Below are positions 8,016-15,884 of a DNA stretch of 64,000 nucleotides, in pieces. Numbering within the stretch: position 1 is the first letter of the stretch; every line of letters starts with the position of its first letter. Origin of the DNA: Mycobacterium sp. E2733 (lineage in GTDB: Bacteria; Actinomycetota; Actinomycetes; Mycobacteriales; Mycobacteriaceae). Location: the NCBI RefSeq assembly GCF_001667585.1, contig NZ_LZJZ01000104.1:62001-126000 (forward strand). Reading direction: 5' to 3'. The position numbers were made by a program, and so were the translations under genes. The notes under the pieces were generated by a model that worked only from the letters and a program-made list of their open reading frames with translations, was not told the origin of the DNA and searched no databases.

Positions 8016-8101
8016 CATTTGCGGTGGCGCTGCCCCATTCCGGCACCGAGGACAATCCCGATACTGATGACGAGCCTCGTAATTATTTGGAAATTAACCA
8101 C

Positions 8102-8188
8102 TTACGGCCTGCCGCCGGGCGTGCTATCGGCGTCACCACCACGCGTGCAGTCGGTGGGTCCGCAGCAGCAAGACCCCGCTGCTTCCAT
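8102..8188 (-). CDS. Possible Cys-rich micro-ORF (28 residues)
   Basis: The frame begins ATG and encodes MEAAGSCCCGPTDC followed by a Gly/Pro-rich tail. It lies 11 bases downstream of a TACCC-N5-GGGTA palindrome. Four cysteines in eight residues would suit metal binding, as in the small mycobacterial metallothionein MymT, which it does not otherwise resemble. There is no good ribosome site and codon bias is weak, so it may be chance. An overlapping frame starting MVAQWKQ is also open. Confidence 0.22.
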   Translation of the reverse strand: MEAAGSCCCGPTDCTRGGDADSTPGGRP

Positions 8189-8198
8189 TGGGCAACCA

Positions 8199-8213
8199 TA
8201 CCCCGGTAGGGTA
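8199..8213. promoter_or_regulatory. Copper-type palindrome 2 (RicR-like)
   Basis: TACCC-CGGTA-GGGTA fits the recalled RicR pattern TACCC-N5-GGGTA exactly. The only nearby downstream frame is the minus-strand Cys-rich micro-ORF. Confidence 0.5.
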
Positions 8214-8297
8214 AAAGCGTCGACGTCATCGTCGCTGAAGGTGTCTGGTCGTTACGGGCGCAGGCGGAGCCACCACAGCCGGGAATCGGAAAGCAGG

Positions 8298-9041
8298 TCA
8301 GCGGCTTCGAAAGCCGTCGGAGGGCGTCTCTCGGCGCCCGACTCTTCCCAGCGTCCGCGCCGCGCCCGCGGCGAGCAGCGCCTGCCGCGTACCGCGGAGC
8401 TCCGCGGCGAGGTCGTGTTCGAGCGCCGGGACCCCTAATCCCCGACGGTGCAATTGTCGATCCAGCGCGGCGATGAACAAGCCCTCGCCGGTGCGCCGGC
8501 ACCCGAGAACGGCGCGCTCGTTCATCACATCCCGAGTGAGGGCGGCGGCCGGGCAGGCCGCGACCACCTCCAGCGAGGCCCGCATGTCCAGCGTCGTGGT
8601 CACCCCACACGATGGTGAGGCGCCGATCCCGACGATGCCGGCCACCGTGATGCCGGAACGCTGGTAGTCGGCGACGTCGCGGGCGACCTGCCGCGCCAAG
8701 CGCCGATAGACGAGGCGCGTCCAAAGCACGAACGCGCCCAGCAATGGGCCGCGCAGCCGGTACAGCAATCCGCCCTTGGAGTGGTACAGGTGCAGGCTGT
8801 GTGGCTTCAATACCCCACCCCAGGCTTGCCGCTCCGGACACGGCAGCTGGTGAATTCCGTAACCCGCGTTCGTCAGCTCTTCGACCACCTCCCGCACCGC
8901 ACCGGGTCGGGTGGCGCCGCCCGCGTAACGCGTGTTCTCGTTCAGCAGACAGTGCGAGACGAGCACAACCCGCAGACCGCGCTCGTCGCGCAGCTGGTCG
9001 AGCAGTAGCCGGGCTCGCGGCGGCGTCGGTCTGCCGCGCAT
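8298..9041 (-). CDS. TudS-related (DUF523-like) putative desulfidase
   Basis: A 247-residue protein starting at the ATG at 9041; a longer upstream frame lacks coding character. It has the DUF523-like motifs VSHCLLNENTRYAGGA near residue 32 and GIGASPSCGVTTT near residue 140, plus a third Cys in LPCPERQAWGG. In DUF523/TudS proteins three cysteines hold a [4Fe-4S] cluster used to remove sulfur from thio-compounds. The substrate here is not known. The gene is divergent from the rubrerythrin-like lipoprotein, with a DosR-like box in the shared intergenic region. Confidence 0.72.
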   Translation of the reverse strand: MRGRPTPPRARLLLDQLRDERGLRVVLVSHCLLNENTRYAGGATRPGAVREVVEELTNAGYGIHQLPCPERQAWGGVLKPHSLHLYHSKGGLLYRLRGPLLGAFVLWTRLVYRRLARQVARDVADYQRSGITVAGIVGIGASPSCGVTTTLDMRASLEVVAACPAAALTRDVMNERAVLGCRRTGEGLFIAALDRQLHRRGLGVPALEHDLAAELRGTRQALLAAGAARTLGRVGRRETPSDGFRSR

Positions 9042-9149
9042 GCTCGATACGGTATCTCGGCTCGGACGGCCGCGGAGCGGCTTTTCGTCGCTGCTCGCGG
9101 CCGACAGGTGGCGCCGCCCAGGCGCGAAGCCGTGCTGGTCGAGCGATGG

Positions 9150-9169
9150 TACGGGACTTCCGCCCCTAG
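9150..9169. promoter_or_regulatory. DosR-like box 2
   Basis: TACGGGACTTCCGCCCCTAG matches 14 of 20 consensus positions, including GGGACTT and CCC arms. It lies about 72 bases before the plus-strand lipoprotein and about 110 bases from the divergent desulfidase start. Confidence 0.5.
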
Positions 9170-9241
9170 GTCTGCCATGGTGCCGACCACTACCGTCGGC
9201 GCTACAGCGCGACGTTCGATACATCAAATGCGGGGTTGACC

Positions 9242-10183
9242 ATGTATCAGGCCAGATGGTTGATGGTTGTGGCCGGCATGGCCGCACTGCTGATGGCGGC
9301 ATGCTCCAGTCACCCGGCGCCGCCGGCATCGTCGACCTCCCCGCTGGCCGATTCGACCCGATCAAACGCGTTGTCAGCCATGCACGGTGAGGCGCTCGCC
9401 CATGCGAAGTATCTGGCGTATGCCACCCAGGCGCAGCAGGTCGGGCGGACCCAGGCCGCGCAGGACTTCACCAATGCCGCGCAGACCGAGCACATGGATC
9501 ACTTTGCGCGCGAGGCCGATCTGGTCGGGCTGGGCAGCGACATCGCGGCCAACCTGCGCGACGCGATCAACGGCGAGACGAATGAGGCCAGCGTCATGTA
9601 CCCGGGTTTCGCGAAGCAGGCCGCCGCTGAAAACGACCAGGCCGCGGCATCGGCTTTCCGCGAGATCGGCGCCGACGAGGCAACCCACCTCAAGCACTTC
9701 CAAGCGGCACTCGACGTGGTGGGCAACCCTGGCGGCGGCGCTTCGCTACCGGCCGGTGTAGCGCCGACGCCGGTGGCCATCACGCCCGGGCCCCCGCGGT
9801 CCTCCGGGGCCACGCTGGCGAACCTGCGCACCGCCATGCAGGGCGAGGCCTTCGCCTACGCCAAATACATGCGCTACGCCGATCAGGCGCGGCGAGAGGG
9901 TAACTCGGCTGTAGCGCAGCTCTTCACCAACACCGCAAACATCGAGTTGAACGAGCATTTCGCGACGCTGGCCACGCTGGCCGGGTTGGTGGGGACCGAC
10001 ACCAACGCCAACTTGCAAGACGCGATCAACGGCGAGCAGCACGAGGCCGACGTCATGTACCCCGACTACGCCCGCCAAGCCGACCGGGCAGGAAACCCTC
10101 AGGCCGCCAACCTGTTCCGGGAAATCGCCGGTGACGAGAAGACCCACCAGCAGACGTTTCAGAGGGCACTGGCTGCGTCATGA
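9242..10183 (+). CDS. Tandem rubrerythrin-like (ferritin-fold) lipoprotein
   Basis: A 313-residue protein. The ATG at 9242 is preferred to a TTG two codons earlier because GGGG lies at the right distance. The signal peptide ends in LMAAC, so Cys21 is probably lipidated and the protein is exported. Two homologous ~120-residue four-helix units follow, joined by a Pro-rich linker. Each has the ligand pattern GEA…K, E-x2-H (EHMDHF in unit 1, ELNEHF in unit 2), GE..EA.VMYP and DE.TH. This fits two di-iron rubrerythrin sites. Rubrerythrins reduce peroxides or bind iron. An exported duplicated form may protect the envelope or store metal. Possible DosR control. Confidence 0.82.
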   Translation: MYQARWLMVVAGMAALLMAACSSHPAPPASSTSPLADSTRSNALSAMHGEALAHAKYLAYATQAQQVGRTQAAQDFTNAAQTEHMDHFAREADLVGLGSDIAANLRDAINGETNEASVMYPGFAKQAAAENDQAAASAFREIGADEATHLKHFQAALDVVGNPGGGASLPAGVAPTPVAITPGPPRSSGATLANLRTAMQGEAFAYAKYMRYADQARREGNSAVAQLFTNTANIELNEHFATLATLAGLVGTDTNANLQDAINGEQHEADVMYPDYARQADRAGNPQAANLFREIAGDEKTHQQTFQRALAAS

Positions 10184-10244
10184 CCACATGGCGGAGGCGG
10201 GAACCGGGCGGCAGGGCCGCCGGCACGTCGGGGTGCCATAGCTA

Positions 10245-11153
10245 GTGCTTCATGAAGTGTCCTTCGAGTCCGGCGGGGTGCCTTGCGCGGCCGATCTCTA
10301 CCGGCCCGCAAAGGCGGGAAAAGGCCTCGCGTGCGTGGTGATGGGACACGGCGGCAGCGCCACCAAGCGCCTCGGGCTGCCGGCGTACGCAGCGAAATTC
10401 ACCGCGGCGGGCCTCGCGGTGCTGGCGTTCGACTACCGGCATTTCGGAGCCAGCGGCGGCGAACCTAGGCAAGTGATCGACGTCGCCGAACAACGAGACG
10501 ACTACCGGGCGGCGGTGCGATACGTGCGAGGTCGCGAAGATATCGATCCGCATCGGGTCGCTTTGTGGGGGACCTCGCTCAGCGGCAGCCACGTGCTGGC
10601 GGTCGCCGCGACGGATCCGGAAATCGCCGCCGTGGTGCTGCAGGTACCGCTGATCGACGGTTGGCACCGTGGGCGCAGGCTCCGCGAGCGTCTCAGTTGG
10701 GATGTGACGTGGCGGACGCTGCAATTCACCGTCGCCGCGTTGTGCGACGTGATTGGCGCGAAGTTGGGTCGGCCGCCGTATCTGGTTCCCGTGGTAGCCG
10801 ATCCCGGCGAGATTGCGGTATTCACTGAGCCCGAAGCGAAATCCGCGTTCGAGGCGCTGGGCGGCGAAGCCGTCGGCTGGCGCAATGCGTTGGCTCCGCG
10901 CATGCTGTTCGCCCTGCCGCGCTACCACGAAGGCACCGCGGAGAAGTTGCGCATGCCGGTCCTGATGTGCGTGGGCGACCGGGACCTGCAAGCGTCGCCC
11001 AGATTCGCGGTGCGCATCGCGTCAGGGATGAATAACGTTGAACTGCACCGCTATCCGGTGGGGCACTTCGACGTCTACACTGGCGCGCTGTTCGAGGAGA
11101 TCAGCGCCGTGGAGACGGAATTCCTACGCCGGCACTTGATACGGGATGGCTGA
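10245..11153 (+). CDS. Alpha/beta hydrolase (dienelactone-hydrolase-like)
   Basis: A 302-residue protein starting at GTG. It has an early GHGGSATK oxyanion region, the nucleophile elbow LWGTSLSGSH with Ser111, a late Asp in VGDRDLQ and His in VGHFDVY. It resembles the X-Pro-peptidase or dienelactone-type hydrolases common in mycobacteria; substrates are unknown. No operon partner is evident: the next gene converges with a 5-base gap. Confidence 0.8.
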   Translation: MLHEVSFESGGVPCAADLYRPAKAGKGLACVVMGHGGSATKRLGLPAYAAKFTAAGLAVLAFDYRHFGASGGEPRQVIDVAEQRDDYRAAVRYVRGREDIDPHRVALWGTSLSGSHVLAVAATDPEIAAVVLQVPLIDGWHRGRRLRERLSWDVTWRTLQFTVAALCDVIGAKLGRPPYLVPVVADPGEIAVFTEPEAKSAFEALGGEAVGWRNALAPRMLFALPRYHEGTAEKLRMPVLMCVGDRDLQASPRFAVRIASGMNNVELHRYPVGHFDVYTGALFEEISAVETEFLRRHLIRDG

Positions 11154-11158
11154 CGGGT

Positions 11159-12508
11159 TCAGGTCCAGGGGCCCGGGAAGTGGCCGTCCTGGTCTTGCAC
11201 CATCACGATGTCCTTGCAGTCCCCGTTCAAGGCCGCGGCATTCTCACCGCGGCATACCAGCGTCCAGCCCGATATTCGCGCGAAGGGCCGAACTGACCAA
11301 GTGGTCGCAATCGGATCGGTGGCGGGCAGGGCGAGGACGGCAAACGTATTGCCGACGTTGGTGATGTAGAGGTGGTCTTCGAAAAACGCCACCTTGGCAA
11401 TCGACATCTTCTTCGCGTCATCCCGCGTCTTCAGGAAATCCCACTGCTGGCTACGCAGGTTCCACACCCCGAAGCCGAACGAGGAGGTATCCGAATCATG
11501 GCCGTCGACAAACAATTTCCCGTCCGACAACGTCGCGGACAGCCCGCCGCCGGGAATGCGATCGGAATCGCCGATCTTGATGACGGCCTTGGCGTTCAGG
11601 TCATAGAACATCGTCGACAACGCCGGGGGATTGTGGGAATCCCAGTGCGTGACTTGCACCAGTTTGTTTGGACCATAGGTCAATTCGGCGTCTACGCTGC
11701 GAATGTCGTTGTCCTGGTAAATCACCTCTCCGCTGGGCCGGCGCAGCTCTGCGCCCGACGTCTTGCCCGGGTCGGTGTTGCGCTGAAACGCAAGGACGTC
11801 CTGCCAGGCGCGCCCGGATTGTGGGTCGCTCCACGGCGTCGACAGGTCGGTGGCGGAAAGGATGACGGTCCGGGGCGGCGACGTGGGGGCGTGTCCGTCG
11901 GTGAAGGCGTTGGTCCAGGCCACGCCCGTCGCGGTCGAGGCGAGCCCCCAGTCCTTCGCCGCGGTGAACTTGAGGTTCGGGGTGGGCGGCTGCAGTTCCT
12001 TCGTCGCCAACGGTTGACCCGCCTTGAAGTCGTAGGCGTATGCGGTCGTTTTCGTGACGGCGGGTTGTTGCGCTTGGGCGGGTTTGACGGTCGTGACGAT
12101 GTAGACGACCCTCATGTCCTCCGCACTGCCCGTCAGCGCGCAGATGGCGCCGGTGAGATTCTCGCCGGCGGCGACCGCCGGAACGGCCGGCGCGATGTAT
12201 CGACCGGTTTTGGGATCAAAGATTTTCGGGCGGATGTCCTCGAGCGCGGATTTGCTCGACGAAGATTTGTCCGGGCAACCGAAGTACGCCGTTCCGCCGT
12301 AGCTTTTCCAATCCTTCTCCAACGGACCCGTTATCGCCGCTGGTGACGGAGCCGCGCTGGTGGCGGTTTTCGACGGAGAAGTCGAGGTGGTCGGGGTCGC
12401 CGCGGGCGGGGACGCGGTTTCCGAACAGGACGCGACGGCCAGGCAGGCGACCGACGCGACGAGGGCAAGCCCGAATTTGGGCACAGTTTGCCCCGTGAAC
12501 GGCCGCAT
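11159..12508 (-). CDS. Secreted lipoprotein, unknown
   Basis: A 449-residue protein from the ATG at 12508 (GGGGGT upstream). The N-terminus is a lipoprotein signal with lipobox AVASC at about residue 27. A Ser/Thr/Pro/Ala linker follows, then a mostly beta-strand body with repeated Trp/Tyr-containing segments (for example SFGFGVWNLRSQQWDF), suggesting a beta-propeller-like fold. I do not recognise a named family. An open frame continues 182 codons upstream but has no coding character. Confidence 0.75.
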   Translation of the reverse strand: MRPFTGQTVPKFGLALVASVACLAVASCSETASPPAATPTTSTSPSKTATSAAPSPAAITGPLEKDWKSYGGTAYFGCPDKSSSSKSALEDIRPKIFDPKTGRYIAPAVPAVAAGENLTGAICALTGSAEDMRVVYIVTTVKPAQAQQPAVTKTTAYAYDFKAGQPLATKELQPPTPNLKFTAAKDWGLASTATGVAWTNAFTDGHAPTSPPRTVILSATDLSTPWSDPQSGRAWQDVLAFQRNTDPGKTSGAELRRPSGEVIYQDNDIRSVDAELTYGPNKLVQVTHWDSHNPPALSTMFYDLNAKAVIKIGDSDRIPGGGLSATLSDGKLFVDGHDSDTSSFGFGVWNLRSQQWDFLKTRDDAKKMSIAKVAFFEDHLYITNVGNTFAVLALPATDPIATTWSVRPFARISGWTLVCRGENAAALNGDCKDIVMVQDQDGHFPGPWT

Positions 12509-12612
12509 CGGAAAACCCCCGTTAAGTTCGTGTAACCAATGAGCGTAAGGCGGGCGGGGACGAACCGCGACTTGTATCCCGCGGTATTCGTCACACCGGG
12601 CCCGCCGACCGG

Positions 12613-12738
12613 CTAGCGGTCGAACTCGATGGGCAGGCTCTTCGGGCCGCTGAGGCTCACCATGGGTTTCCAGGGAACCGGTCCCGCGGTGCGCGGGTTC
12701 AGCAGGCGGCTGACCACCACCTCGGCACCTTCCGCCAT
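12613..12738 (-). pseudogene. Short 41-residue frame, possibly a P450 3' remnant
   Basis: The frame starts ATG at 12738 and ends with WKPMVSLSGPKSLPIEFDR. That ending resembles the C-terminal tail of mycobacterial P450s, where a GxKSLPvxF-type motif follows the last strand. No heme loop or upstream P450 sequence remains: the MFS gene lies just beyond. It is either a decayed gene end or a very small gene. The similarity is weak. Confidence 0.4.
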
Positions 12739-12760
12739 ACAAATAGGAAGGTATGTATGG
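12735..12760. promoter_or_regulatory. Palindromic operator-like sequence
   Basis: Perfect seven-base arms CCATACA and TGTATGG flank a 12-base centre, with AT content unlike the surroundings. It covers the ATG of the 41-residue frame and begins (reading leftward) 18 bases past the MFS stop. The size suits a TetR-family site; no regulator gene is adjacent. Confidence 0.4.
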
Positions 12761-12777
12761 TGGCCGTGCGCCGAGGT

Positions 12778-13971
12778 CTACCCGCGTCGTATGCCGCCGA
12801 CCAGTTGGCCGCCGATCAGCCCGACCGCGAACACGCCGCCGATGACTCCCGAAATGAGCAGCGGCAGTTGACCGTTCGCACCCCAGAGGAAGCCGGCCCA
12901 CAACCCCGCGACCAGGACAGCCAGCCCGATGCCGCCCTGGAACACGCCCTGCGCGCTGGCCTGATGTTCCCGGTCGACCAACCCCGAGATCCAGGCCTTC
13001 CCGACGCCGTCGGTGCAGCCGGTGAACAATCCGTAGGCGCCGATCAGCAGCCACGCCGTCACGGTGTCGGTGGTGAGCCCCAGCCCGATGTAGCCAACCG
13101 CGAAGAATGTGAGGCCGAGGCCGAACAGCGCCGGTCTGCCGATGCGGTCGGCGAGCGAACCGGCCGGGTAGCTGGCCAGGGCATAGACCGCGTTGTATCC
13201 GACGTACGCCAGAATCACCCCAACCACCGAGAAGCCAATTTCATTGAGCCGCAACAACAACAAGGCGTCCGGGAAATTGACCACGCTGAAGAGCACCAGC
13301 AGCGCGGTGACCCGCCAATAGGGCTGCGGCAAAGCCCGCACACCGGCCCACATGGACTGCCGCTGCGCTGGTGGGCCGCGATGGGCGCGCTCGCGCACCA
13401 GAAAGACGAGCGCCACGCTGAGCACGGCGGGCACGATGGCGACATACAGCAATGGCGCGATCCGATGGTCCAGCACCTCATACCCCACCAACCCGAGCAG
13501 CGGACCGAACACGGCGCCAAAGGTGTCCATCGCGCGGTGGAAGCCGAAAACCCGGCCGCGCAGGGCCTCGTCCACATCGTCGACCAGCAGCGCGTCCCGC
13601 GGTGCGCCGCGGACGCCCTTGCCGAGCCGGTCAACGACGCGACCGGCGAGCACTCCCGGCCACGCCGCCGCCACCGCGATGATGATTTTTCCGAGCGCCG
13701 CCATTCCGTACCCGGTGGCGATCAACGGGCGTCGCTGAAACCTGTCGCCGAGCGGCCCCGCCGCGAGTTTCGTCAGCGACGCCGCGCCCTCGGCCGCACC
13801 CTCGACGGCCCCGACCACCGACGGGGGCGCACCGAGCACCGCCGTCAGGTAGATCGGCAACAGCGGATACAACAGCTCGCTGGCGGTGTCCTGCAGGAAC
13901 GAGACCCCGGAGAGCACCCGAACGTTGCGGGTCAGCCAGCGGGGCCCTGACCGGGTTTCACTCTGCGGCAC
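12778..13971 (-). CDS. Major facilitator superfamily transporter
   Basis: A 397-residue, 12-helix protein. The loop 2–3 signature reads GPLGDRFQRRP and a second motif reads GRVVDRLGKGVRGAPRDAL. These fit the MFS branch annotated as drug or sugar exporters. The GTG at 13971, overlapping the upstream gene by 14 bases, is preferred to an ATG at 14019 that would overlap by 62 bases and add an Arg-rich tail. The tight overlap couples it to the NYN gene. Substrate unknown. Confidence 0.82.
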   Translation of the reverse strand: MPQSETRSGPRWLTRNVRVLSGVSFLQDTASELLYPLLPIYLTAVLGAPPSVVGAVEGAAEGAASLTKLAAGPLGDRFQRRPLIATGYGMAALGKIIIAVAAAWPGVLAGRVVDRLGKGVRGAPRDALLVDDVDEALRGRVFGFHRAMDTFGAVFGPLLGLVGYEVLDHRIAPLLYVAIVPAVLSVALVFLVRERAHRGPPAQRQSMWAGVRALPQPYWRVTALLVLFSVVNFPDALLLLRLNEIGFSVVGVILAYVGYNAVYALASYPAGSLADRIGRPALFGLGLTFFAVGYIGLGLTTDTVTAWLLIGAYGLFTGCTDGVGKAWISGLVDREHQASAQGVFQGGIGLAVLVAGLWAGFLWGANGQLPLLISGVIGGVFAVGLIGGQLVGGIRRG

Positions 13972-14857
13972 GAAGTCGCACCATCCGCGTCGTCGACGTC
14001 TCGTCCAACTCAACGACATCGGACCGCGAACGCAGGAAATCGCTGAATGACCGGAATCCCAGAGACCTTTCGCTGAACGACGGGTCCATCCGCTTCATCT
14101 GTGCCTTCACCGCCGAATTGTGCAGCCAGTCGACGTCGTCCTTCTCCAGGCCGATCTGCAGCGCGCGCGTCAGCAGCGCCGTCGCGGCCGCCTGCGGATC
14201 GGGTGGCTCCGGCTCGTCGGGCTGCGCCGGCTTGGCGCGCCCGTCCCGTCGCTTCGACGGCTTCGCCTCGGCCTCGGCGTCCGCGGCCGCGGGCTCGGGT
14301 TCGAGCGCCGGAACCCCCGGCAGCGAGTCGTAGATGACGAACTCGTCGCAGGCCGCCGCGAGCGCCCGGCTCGACGCACCGGCCACCCCGATGCCCACGA
14401 CGTACCGGCCGAGCCTCTTGCAACGCTGGGCCAACGGGATGTAGTCCGAGTCACCGGCCACGACCACCACGTGGGTAAGGTCGGGCAGGCGGAACATGTC
14501 CTCGACGGCGTCGACGGCCAGCCGGATGTCGGCCCCGTTCTTGCCGTAGGCCGCAGCGGGGAACAACTGCACCAGATCGACCGCGCGGGCCACCAGCTGC
14601 CCGCGGTACCCGGCGTTGATATCCGCCGACCAGTCCGCGTAGGCACGGGTGAGCACCAGCGTGCCGAACGACGATGCGAAGTCGAGGATCGCGCCGACGT
14701 CGACGGTGGCCCGGTCCAGCCGCCCGGCATACTGGTCGAGCCCCTTGGCTTTGTCCCGTTGGAACGAGTTGCGGCCGTGCACCTGGTCGTATCGCGAAAT
14801 CACGATGTTGTCGAAGTCGAGGTAGACGGCCACGCGGGCCGCAACCGGTTCGGTCAT
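13958..14857 (-). CDS. NYN-domain RNase with C-terminal LOTUS-like domain
   Basis: A 299-residue protein. The N-terminal ~190 residues form a NYN/PIN-like nuclease domain with acidic residues in VYLDFDNIVIS (Asp14, Asp16), NGADIRLAVDA and VVAGDSDYIPLAQ. A low-complexity Ala/Glu/Pro/Lys linker follows, then an OST-HTH/LOTUS-like domain (LLTRALQIGLEK…SERSLGFRSFSDFLRSR). Bacterial proteins of this design are predicted metal-dependent RNA endonucleases with an RNA-binding tail. The target is unknown. Confidence 0.83.
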   Translation of the reverse strand: MTEPVAARVAVYLDFDNIVISRYDQVHGRNSFQRDKAKGLDQYAGRLDRATVDVGAILDFASSFGTLVLTRAYADWSADINAGYRGQLVARAVDLVQLFPAAAYGKNGADIRLAVDAVEDMFRLPDLTHVVVVAGDSDYIPLAQRCKRLGRYVVGIGVAGASSRALAAACDEFVIYDSLPGVPALEPEPAAADAEAEAKPSKRRDGRAKPAQPDEPEPPDPQAAATALLTRALQIGLEKDDVDWLHNSAVKAQMKRMDPSFSERSLGFRSFSDFLRSRSDVVELDETSTTRMVRLRAAE

Positions 14858-14966
14858 GGACTAAATCATCGCTGAGGCCCGCGGCACTGTGGCGATCGGA
14901 AGCGGTTTCCGTCACGATTTGGCCCGACGCGGCCGTAAGCGGGACCAGAGCGGGTATCCCCGCGCC

Positions 14967-15839
14967 ATGAACGAGTTGAAGTTTCTCGAGCTACACGGTG
15001 ATCGGGTCGCCTACCGCGACGAGGGCGCTGGCGAGGTGCTGCTGCTCATCCACGGGATGGCGGGCAGCTCGGAGACCTGGCGGTCGGTGATACCGCAGTT
15101 GTCGAAGAAGTTCCGGGTCATCGCGCCGGACCTGCTGGGCCACGGCGAGTCGGCGAAGCCCCGGACGGACTATTCGCTGGGCGCTTTCGCGGTCTGGCTT
15201 CGTGATCTGCTCGACGAACTCGGTGTCAGCCAGGCCACGCTGGTCGGTCAATCGCTCGGCGGCGGGGTGGCAATGCAGTTCGTCTACCAGCACCCCGATT
15301 ACGCGAAGCGGTTGATCCTGATCAGCAGTGGCGGCCTCGGTCCCGACGTCGGTTGGGTGCTGCGGCTGCTCTCGGCGCCCGGGGCGGAGCTGGTGCTGCC
15401 GATCATCGCGCCGAAGCCCGTCCTGTCAATCGGCAACCGACTCCGGTCTTGGCTGAGAAACGCCGGCATCCAGTCGCCGCGCGGGGCCGAGCTGTGGAGC
15501 GCCTACTCGTCGCTGTCGGATGGCGAAACGCGTCAGTCTTTCCTGCGGACGCTGCGATCGGTGGTCGATCACCGTGGCCAGGCGGTCAGCGCGCTCAACA
15601 GGCTGCGGCTGCGTGAGGACTTACCGGTCATGGCGATCTGGGGCGAGTGTGACGCCATCATTCCCGTCCATCACGCGTACGCCGCGCACGACGCTCGTAC
15701 CGACGCCAGGCTCGAAATCCTGCCGGGTGTCGGCCACTTCGCACAGGTGGAGGCGCCGAACCAGGTGGTGGAGCTGATTGAGGACTTCATCGCGACCGGC
15801 GACCGCCGGCAATCGGAGACCACACAGCCGCAGTTGTGA
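14967..15839 (+). CDS. Alpha/beta hydrolase (serine type)
   Basis: A 290-residue hydrolase starting at the ATG at 14967; upstream in-frame sequence is not coding. It shows LIHGMAGSSETW, the nucleophile elbow VGQSLGGG with Ser96, an Asp in WGECDAIIPVHHA and the catalytic His in GVGHFAQVE. It belongs to the broad esterase/C–C hydrolase group. Forty-five bases separate it from the P450 gene, so co-transcription is possible. Confidence 0.82.
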   Translation: MNELKFLELHGDRVAYRDEGAGEVLLLIHGMAGSSETWRSVIPQLSKKFRVIAPDLLGHGESAKPRTDYSLGAFAVWLRDLLDELGVSQATLVGQSLGGGVAMQFVYQHPDYAKRLILISSGGLGPDVGWVLRLLSAPGAELVLPIIAPKPVLSIGNRLRSWLRNAGIQSPRGAELWSAYSSLSDGETRQSFLRTLRSVVDHRGQAVSALNRLRLREDLPVMAIWGECDAIIPVHHAYAAHDARTDARLEILPGVGHFAQVEAPNQVVELIEDFIATGDRRQSETTQPQL

Positions 15840-15884
15840 TCTAGGCGTCGCTTCCCTGCGCGCGCCGGTCGTAAAATTACGGCG

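Larger units (their letters stand above)
7949..8297. other. Regulatory stretch without a clear gene
   Basis: About 350 bases with lower GC at 8070–8105. It holds a SD hairpin, two copper-type palindromes, a DosR-like box and a possible Cys-rich micro-ORF, each listed separately. No conventional gene is visible on either strand. Confidence 0.6.

Noticed and set aside
8083..8841. 252-residue minus-strand frame
   Set aside because: Overlaps the desulfidase in another frame and has random Arg/Pro/Ala composition. Only its last part crosses the regulatory stretch.
12757..13950. 397-residue plus-strand frame
   Set aside because: Antisense of the MFS gene; Gln/Arg/His-rich pattern expected from reverse reading.
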